DNA from: Maratus speciosus
Lineage: Eukaryota > Arthropoda > Arachnida > Araneae > Salticidae
Length of the DNA stretch: 64,000 nt
Assembly (NCBI GenBank): GCA_963932465.1
Contig: OZ010791.1
Coordinates: 321,094,283-321,158,282, forward strand
Direction of reading: 5' to 3'
Shown here in pieces: positions 57,043 through 64,000 of this stretch. Numbering within the stretch: the first letter of the stretch is position 1; the number at the start of each line of letters is the position of its first letter. Both the position numbers and the translations under genes were made by a program. The notes beneath the pieces were generated by a model. It saw nothing but the letters and a program-made list of their open reading frames with translations. It searched no databases and had not been told where the DNA came from.

Positions 57043-57689
57043 GTTTCAAAATAGTAATATTATAGGGGAAATATAATAGGGGCATTTTTATATCCAGAAA
57101 TAGATTTAGTCGTCTCAAATTGCTTTCCCCAAATTCCTTCTATACATAATGAAATTTTGAATTTTCTTAATTATACGGAAATATTCTTAAACAGGATCAA
57201 TCTTTTTAAGGTTAAATATTTCTTTTGACTTTGTAAAATCATTATTTTTTAATTAAAGTAAAAAGCCTGTTACTCTGAAATTACCGAGTGCTCTCATTAA
57301 AATTCTTCCAAGAGATTTTAAACTTCTATGCACTGTCGTAAAACTCCAGCTAGCTAAGAGAAACATTAAAGTCATAAAAATGTTAAAGAAGAATCCCATT
57401 CTCTATAGGCACATAAAATAAACTAGAGTGGTGATTAAAAATATTATACGAGTTAACATTTTCTAGAAAAGTAGTCTAGTGAAATCTGTTTTTGATTATA
57501 TGCCCGCAGATCATATATTTTTATGGTAAATTGACTCTGCTAGATGCATTGATTGATTGATGCTGTTGCGCTCAAAATTTTCATAGTAGCTATACACATT
57601 CTGAGACTATGAAGTAAATTTAAATTTCATGATTTTAAATTGATTTTGAAACACTTCACGCTGTAATTGTTTATATTGTGATTAAAAAT
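57043..57689. other. AT-rich DNA without a recognised gene
   Basis: Nothing bounded or protein-like seen. Confidence 0.6.
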
Positions 57690-58031
57690 ACCGGGTGAGC
57701 CAAAATTTCGTTACAACTTTGAAAACCCATAAAAAAGGAAGAAATTATGATAAATGAGTGCGGTTTGCAAGAAAGGACTCACAAGATAGTCCGATTTTGT
57801 TTTAGTAGCAAAAGAAAATTTAATTAAAAAAACACATGTAGATAGCGCTGGCGAACCGAAACACAATGAACAGGACGACAGTTGTGTCGTAGAATGTTAT
57901 GGAGGTCATGTTGAACATTTGTTATTGAGAGAGCAAATGAATGGAGCGTAATGTTGTTCTGTCCATAGTGTTTTGGATCGTCAGCGCCCTCTAGATGTGA
58001 TTTTTTAATTAACTTTTTTTTTTCTTGCTAC
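57690..58031. repeat. MITE-like inverted repeat
   Basis: Arms GTAGCAAAAGAAAATTTAAT, TAAAAAAACACATGTAGATA, GCGCTGGCG (57804-57852) pair with the reverse complement of CGTCAGCGCCCTCTAGATGT with TTCTTGCTAC (57979-58031). A TACCGGGTGAGCCAAAATTT terminus-like word lies at 57689-57708 without an obvious partner on the right, so the element may be truncated there. Confidence 0.5.
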
Positions 58032-58442
58032 TATAAAAAACTACGTTACTAAGTGTTGTTAGTGCAAAAGTTAGTGCATATTTCTAACAATAGGACGCTA
58101 TCAGTTAAAAATCCATAAAAATACATTTAGAAACATACACTTAACTTTTTATATCCATTTAAATGCTATATATTTAAATCCCGTTTATAACACATCCTTC
58201 AGTAAACTCCTCCTAGACTTTCTTCGCCTTGTATCTTTTATTAAACATAGATAATACTGTTATAAAATTTTCTTAAATCTACTTCAGTATTTTTGTTCGC
58301 AAAATTATAACTTGTTATAGTAAATTTATTTTTCAGTTATTTCTTATTATGCTAAGCTTTCCAACATTATATTAAATATAAAATATCGCAAAACTTGCTT
58401 TCTTGTGATGTGCTGACCGTTCCTTTATTACTCATGATATTA

Positions 58443-58649
58443 GATTGAGCAAAAAGTTCTGAGAAATTTTTAATTGAATAGTTACCAGAATTTGTATCGT
58501 ATATGCAAATCCGGAATCTGGCATAACGATAGCAGAAATTCGTGTAGTGTGATGGTCACTACTTTGAAGAATAGTCCTTGTTGCTTTTGTTGTTAATTTG
58601 CGCATAACAACGCAACTTTCACAAATTTCCCAGAACTTTTTGCTCAACC
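58443..58649. mobile_element. Mariner MITE, 207 bp
   Basis: TA at 58441-58442 and 58650-58651 flanks ends GATTGAGCAAAAAGTTCTGA and the reverse complement of GGTTGAGCAAAAAGTTCTGG, a ~27 bp terminal repeat. GGTTGAGCAAAAAGT-type ends and TA targets are typical of mariner. The inner ATGCGCAAATTAACAACAAA (minus) and GTAGTGTGATGGTCACTAC palindrome probably come from the parent element. No transposase; the 71-codon minus frame across it is not a gene. Confidence 0.8.
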
Positions 58650-58651
58650 TA

Positions 58652-59130
58652 GTATTTGACTTAAATAATCATTCAAGAATCTAATTAAAAATAACGAAAA
58701 CAAGTTAATTGACGGGATAAATTTGGGATTTAAAGATTAAGATGATTCTCAGATAATGGTAAATAACAACCATGGTAATATCTATAAGAAAAGGTAACTT
58801 TGTATTCAGAATGTGAGTTCTGAAAATCGAGAGTGAATGTTAAAAAAATTCGGATACATTTCTTTTCAAATACTACATTTTGCACTAGTTCATTGATAAA
58901 AATGGACGAAAATTGAAATCTTTGAATAAAATAAAATTATAAATACAAATGTCTTGGCTTTTTGCAAGTTTTAAATTTATCAATTAAAATCTTTTTTTTT
59001 CGAACAGGAAAGCTTTAGAAGAACATATAATCATCACATGGTTACGTTGCATTTCTTTATTAGCTGACTCGTTCGATGTCGCCTGGACCTGACATAATAG
59101 CATTAAATATACTTAAAATTATTGTTGAAG
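58652..59130. other. AT-rich DNA without a recognised gene
   Basis: Nothing bounded or protein-like seen. Confidence 0.6.
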
Positions 59131-59139
59131 GTTTTTATA

Positions 59140-59345
59140 TTTTTAAAAGGAAGTCTTTAAAAACGAGCATAATATTTGAGACCCCAATGCCTTCGGTAAC
59201 CTACACCCTCGAACTTGTATGATTTTATATTTTAAAATGCAAATCTTTTCAAGCAAAACTCGAATTTGTAAACTCCACTGTCTTTGGCAACGTACACCCT
59301 CAAATTTATAGGACTCTACATTTTTAAACAAAAGTACATATAAAC
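59140..59345 (+). repeat. Two to three tandem units of ~90 bp
   Basis: TATTTTTAAAAGGAAGTC, TTCGGTAACCTACACCCTCG and the next unit's TATTTTAAAATGCAAATC, TTTGGCAACGTACACCCTCA repeat in order. A third unit begins near 59318 and is cut short. Confidence 0.65.
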
Positions 59346-60105
59346 CAACTATAATACTAAATTTAATATAAGGGATCCCCGTTTATATTAAATGTGGAAT
59401 TAATTTCTAACATTTAGACATATTAAATTTTCAATTCTGACCAATAGTTACTGAGGAAACCCAAATAAGGAAAAATCTCCTTCTCTTTTAAAACGGGAAT
59501 CTAAAAATTTATAAAATAGAATCCTCTTAAAACTCGAAATGATACCGGGGAAGAGATTGAGAAACAAACAATTTGGCAAATTCGTAAAATGACTTCTAGA
59601 AATTCTTTTATTATAAAAAGTAAATCTTAATAATTTCTTTAAACCCAAGGCATTATTGGAACTGGAAAGGTAGATGAAATAAGCGAGTATTTTTCGTTGT
59701 TTTCTATTTTGATTTCGAGAGCGGTTGCGGAATATAAAATCTCGCGCAAAAAAATAAATAAACAAAAATATAAAATCGCCATTTCGAAAATATTTTTGTG
59801 AATAGATAAAAAAACATCGTTAGAAATTGACAGATACCAAGATAAGTTTGTATTATTTGTTTATCTGTATTTCGATCACAAATGCTGACGTGAACTTCTA
59901 AATATGCGGAAGATAATCATTAAATAGACGTTAGGAAATTAGCTCTTTTTAAAGGGTAAGTATTAATATATATATATATATATATATAAGTAACAAACAC
60001 CCTTATGACAGGAAAAGTACCCGAAGTGAGTAAAGTGTGATTTTTCGTATTTGTGTGCGGAAAGCAGTTTCAAAATACAAAACAAAAGGAACTATTTTCG
60101 CTCTT
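59346..60105. other. AT-rich DNA without a recognised gene
   Basis: (TA)n at about 59969-59989. The 105-codon minus frame (59448-59765) has no recognised motif and a Phe/Leu/Arg-rich composition. Confidence 0.5.
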
Positions 60106-60497
60106 CGCTTTCTTCTGCCTGAAGAGTCTGGAAAATATCATTTTTGGTCAAATAACTGCGATAGCGAATAATTTCGCGATGATCTTTATGGTATTTAAAC
60201 ATCACCTCGGCTCTAATTTTCAAAAAATGAAAAATTTGAGCTTCATGTGCGTTTGGATCTGCCTTCGTCTATCCTCATTCAAATTGTCAGACTTCCAACT
60301 GCGCTTTCTTCTGCCTGAAGAGTCTGGAAAATATCATTTTTGGTCAAATAACTGCGATAGCGAATAATTTCGCGATGATCTTTATGGTATTTAAACATCA
60401 CCTCGGCTCTAATTTTCAAAAAATGAAAAATTTGAGCTTCATGTGCGTTTGGATCTGCCTTCGTCTATCCTCATTCAAATTGTCAGACTTCCAACTG
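60106..60497 (+). repeat. Apparently perfect tandem duplication, 2 x 196 bp
   Basis: The block starting CGCTTTCTTCTGCCTGAAGA at 60106 recurs at 60302 and both copies run to CCAACTGCG. I found no mismatch by eye. A perfect pair this size means either a very recent duplication or an assembly error. The open frame 60053-60367 owes its length to the repeat. Confidence 0.85.
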
Positions 60498-60877
60498 CGC
60501 TAGATTTCCCTAGACAGCGCCGACACACGCACATACAAAATCAGACAAACAAACATCTTTCTTTTAACAGTACAGATATATTTAGCATTTTAGACAAAAC
60601 TGAAAACATTTCTATTAATTGTTCTTATTTAAAATTTGTTCGTAGAATTTGTTGGTAATTATCATTATCATAGTACAGAGTAATTTTTTATTCAAATTTC
60701 TTCTAGATCAGGATTTCAAATGATAACGTTCTTAGATGATATAGAGTTCCACATATTCTTACAAACAGTAATGTATGTTTTGGATTAACTAAGGAAATAC
60801 TACTCCATTTTGTTCATCTTATCCAATGTTTTAATCAGTATACAGGGATAACCAACATGATTCATCGGGTTTTAAAG
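60498..60877. other. AT-rich DNA without a recognised gene
   Basis: Nothing bounded or protein-like seen. Confidence 0.55.
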
Positions 60878-61022
60878 CACTGCACTCTAAATTAAAATGT
60901 CTGAAATTCAGACACTTAAGTGTCTGAAATGGAGTGTTCAATTTTCAGACATTTTAAAATGTCTGAATTTTTTCAGACACTTTTTGCGTCTGAATTTCAG
61001 ACACTTCAAACGTCTGAATCGC
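60878..61022. repeat. Hairpin-rich GTCTGAA/TTCAGAC cluster, left
   Basis: Starts CACTGCA and holds at least five short inverted pairs of TGTCTGAA and TTCAGACA within 145 bp, including the perfect palindrome CAGACACTTAAGTGTCTG near 60909-60926. It could be the subterminal region of a transposon; see the right-hand cluster at 63489-63717. Confidence 0.6.
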
Positions 61023-61179
61023 ATCCATTTTTTTGTAAGCATCATACGTAGCCATGTTTGACCACGTTGAATCCTGGAAAAATATTTGGCTGTGGTCCTG
61101 CCCCTCCCCCCCCCCCAATACAGCCTGATTTTTTTGGTGCTCTCAGTTTTGGTATACAATTTTCGTTACGTTGATAATT

Positions 61180-62300
61180 TAAATCTTTTACGACATTGTA
61201 CTGATTATAATCAATATCTTGAACTTCAGGAGTAGAACAAGATTAAAAAACAAAAAATATTTATCTAAATATTAGATTTTTTTAAATTTATTTTGTTTTT
61301 AACCTTATTTTACTTTAAAAGTTCAAAATATTGATTATAATCAGTACAATTTCGAAACAGATTTAAAATATAAGCTTTACAAATATTGCACATCAAATTT
61401 GGGGGCACTACAGTCGTAGGGGGACGGGGCACTTCCCAGTTTGCCCTTCCTTTAATCGAGAAGTACTTTTGCAAAAAACGCAACCCTGCATTATAGTTGT
61501 CTAAATTGAGATGTCCGATATTCGGGAGTATCCGTTGTGGAGGTTAATGGACATTCTCGAATAGCGAACACCTCTATTTAACGAATACTTTTTTAATCAG
61601 CAGACATACATATTTGTATATTTTTACCTCAAAAAAGTAGACATCTCCAATTAACGGACAAATTCCGCGGTCCCGAAGTGTTCGCTATTAAGGGCTTTTA
61701 AGATACATAGATAAATATATATATATATTTTATAATCTTGTCCTACTCTAAAAGTTCAAAATATTTATTATACTTGATTGAATGTGGAAAAAGATTTAAA
61801 ATATCAGATGTACGAAAATTGCAAAAATCCCCCCCCCCCCCAAAAAAAATGAAAATATAAAAAAATATATTGCCACATAGGCAATTTTACATATACATCA
61901 CTTGATAATCACAACAGCCATTTAACTATGAATAATGAAAATAAATAAATAAATATTCTACTTTAATAACATTGAGGAAAAAATGACTTTGGTATTTTGT
62001 TAAATATATTTGCGTTTTTAAACTTGTCCTACTCTAAAAGTTCAAAACTTTCATTATAATCAGTGCAAGATTTAAGATATCAGCTTTACAAAAATTCATG
62101 CAAAATCCCCCCCTCCCCCCCCCCCAAAAAAAAAAATGAAAATACTTATTTAAAAATTATGTTTTTAAAAAATTTATATTTTCACATGGGCAAGTTTTTA
62201 TGTAGATCAGAGGGTACTCACAAAAGCTATTCAACTATCAATAAAAACAAATAAGTACATATTCTATATTAAAAACATGAGGAAAAAATAACTTATGATT
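61180..62300 (+). repeat. Diverged tandem units of ~290 bp with poly(C) runs
   Basis: Three related segments start with a CTCTAAAAGTTCAAAA-like word, near 61313, 61748 and 62031. Each continues through TATAATCAGT-like, AGATTTAAAATATCAG-like and (in the last two) a CCCCCCCCC-AAAAAA-ATGAAAATA block. A short inverted partner (GTACTGATTATAATCAATAT) lies at about 61196-61218. (C)n runs near 61099-61116, 61828 and 62107 are low-complexity and prone to sequencing error. No gene. Confidence 0.6.
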
Positions 62301-63488
62301 TCCAAACTTCTTTCGTCTTAAATATATACAGTAACATCTGTCATTTTTGTATTTTTCGTATAAGTGCATATAAATAAAGTTACCACAATTTTAAATACGA
62401 AATCTAGTTAGAGGTTTTTACTTTTTCCCATTATAAATTTCAAATTACTTTTTTATTAAAAATAATAAAAAAAATCAGTATTAGAGTTGATTGCAAATCA
62501 AATACATATGTATATTTTTACAGGCAGCTTCATATAATAGACGAGTCTCATTTACTTTATTTATCTTTTTTTAATCTGCGGTTTTATGCCAGGAAGTAAG
62601 AAAGCATTAGGTCATCTTTCAAAGTTTTTTTTTTCTTTACTTCCTTGTGGCCGTCATTTACTGCGAGATAAAAATTATCCATTGAAACTAAGAACTGACA
62701 TTGAATATATAATTCGTAATAAAAAAGAACGTCATAAGTTTAAAAATATATACTTCTAGAATTAGTGGGGTTTTTTGCGAACAGATTCAAAACTAATTAA
62801 ATTTCATGCAGGATTTTGTTTAGTACAATAAATAAAATCATAAAATACACTAATTTTACTACTATAAAGAAACTTACTTGAGTTGCTGCAAGAGGTAAGA
62901 AATATTCCTCGATTTGAAATTTTAAAAACTACCACAACCACAGTGAGGGAGAAAGACTTTCATCAGTTTAAAAGGTAATCCCATAATACATCCGACTAGC
63001 CATATTTAAAGAATGAGATGTTTCATCCTAAAAACAGGACCCGCCAGACAAAAGTTTCTTTTTTTTTGCCAGCTTCGACAGGACGAAGATGAATAACACA
63101 ATATTATTGATATAAATTGATACGAGTTAACGTTAACACTAAGCCCATTGCACACGCTTTGTAGAATTTCCGGGTGTAATCTTCAACCGTCGTCTACTTC
63201 TGTTCTGTGTCTATCCCGCCCTTGTATCGACGACAGCTTCTAAGAGACATTTGATGTCGAGCACACACGTCAGATGTATGTATTGAATAAATAAATAATC
63301 CAAGTTAATACGAATTAAAATCACAGTACTTCACATTTCGCAAAAAACGAATTAAAATACACGCGTACATAAAAACAAACTTTGTTTGAATTACAACGTA
63401 TACCACTTCGAACGAAGACATCTAAAACGCATGCGCAACTGGGAGTGCTAGTGCCCCCTGGTGGTTATTGCGTCGGAAGAATCAAAAC
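62301..63488. other. AT-rich DNA without a recognised gene
   Basis: No bounded repeat; at 63425-63470 a GC-richer word GCATGCGCAACTGGGAGTGC followed by GTGCCCCCTGGTGG has the look of transposon-end sequence but is not bounded. Confidence 0.5.
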
Positions 63489-63717
63489 ATCTTAAATTAA
63501 GACACGTTTAAAGCAATGAAGTGTCTTAAAATAAGACGTTTGCGGATATTTTAGACATTATTCTCAGTTCGTTTACACCATGGTCATAGTAAGACGCTTA
63601 TGTATCTTAAATTAAGACATCTATAGTGTCTTAATTTTCAGATTAAGACACTTAAGTGTCTAAAATTCTTTTTCAGTCACATATGTGTCTAAATTTAAGA
63701 CGCTTCTATTTGCAGTG
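63489..63717. repeat. Hairpin-rich AAGTGTCTTA/TAAGACACTT cluster, right
   Basis: Contains several pairs of AAATTAAGACAC and GTGTCTTAA-like words and the perfect palindrome AGACACTTAAGTGTCT (63646-63661), the same 16-mer as in the left cluster. It ends TGCAGTG, the reverse complement of the CACTGCA that opens the left cluster. Confidence 0.6.
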
Positions 63718-64000
63718 TGTGTATTGAGAGATATACAAACTACAAAGACGGAAGATACATGACAAGATACATACACTCACATGTTTAAAAGCCGACTTGT
63801 GACTCGCATGCAGGACCGCGCATCAGTGCTCTTGTGACAGAAATTGTCAGAAACATGCTATTGAACATATGGACGGAACTGGATTACCGTTGGGATGTGT
63901 GCTAGGTGACTAAGGGCGCACACTTTGAACATTTTTTACATGTTTCAGAAACTTGGTGAATGTATGTATCTTTTCATGTATCACCCGTCTTTGTACGTCG
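63718..64000. other. Edge of window, no recognised gene
   Basis: Somewhat GC-richer than the average here, without a clear open frame or repeat boundary. Any feature would continue outside the window. Confidence 0.5.

Overview
The window reads as gene-poor, AT-rich nuclear DNA from an arthropod. A spider or other chelicerate is the best guess, because the style of the jockey-like LINE ORF1 and its tail, the base composition and the mix of transposons fit. I read this from remembered family features; no search was run. I found no convincing host gene. Nearly every readable protein segment belongs to a transposable element, most are broken, and the remaining short open frames look like chance in AT-rich DNA or lie inside inverted repeats.

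Layout, left to right. 0-4 kb: a degenerate ~143 bp tandem array (541-1110), a 540 bp TA-target MITE (1684-2223) and microsatellites. 4-7.6 kb: a ~1.18 kb tandem duplication whose second copy carries a 1.23 kb mariner-type insertion (6025-7251). 11.0-12.4 kb: a foldback with ~650 bp arms. 12.7-14.6 kb: a LINE with decayed ORF1 and no endonuclease/RT gene. 15.5-17.9 kb: a giant palindrome of two head-to-head reverse transcriptase fragments around a 28-nt loop, with a hAT-type MITE nested in one arm only. 19.7-33.2 kb: TTAA-type MITEs, two further long foldbacks (24993-25900, 31302-33231), a hammerhead-core-like motif near 28.75 kb and a pogo/Tigger-like transposase pseudogene (29.69-30.4 kb).

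34.66-40.59 kb: the best preserved element is a Ty1/copia retrotransposon on the minus strand. It has two ~790 bp LTRs, a perfect 5-bp target duplication (ATTTA), a polypurine tract, and a single gag-protease-integrase-RT-RNase H reading frame interrupted by two single-base frameshifts and one stop. A 5S rRNA-derived fragment lies just left of it, and related MITEs lie on both sides.

42-53 kb: four copies of an unrecognised repeat, two adjacent and near full length (~1.3 kb without insertions), built from about seven diverged ~140-175 bp sub-repeats and bounded by a short inverted repeat. One copy holds a 674 bp insertion with a perfect 8-bp target duplication, confirmed against its neighbour. 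46-50 kb also holds a tRNA-like SINE, a 1.4 kb MITE and a dispersed CTGTCTGT-containing repeat. 54-64 kb: an 887 bp hAT remnant with both ends and an 8-bp target duplication, a mariner MITE, several tandem duplications and hairpin-rich repeats.

There is no pathway or operon to describe. The common theme is layered transposon insertion with an unusual density of long inverted repeats, which could fold into long dsRNA if transcribed.
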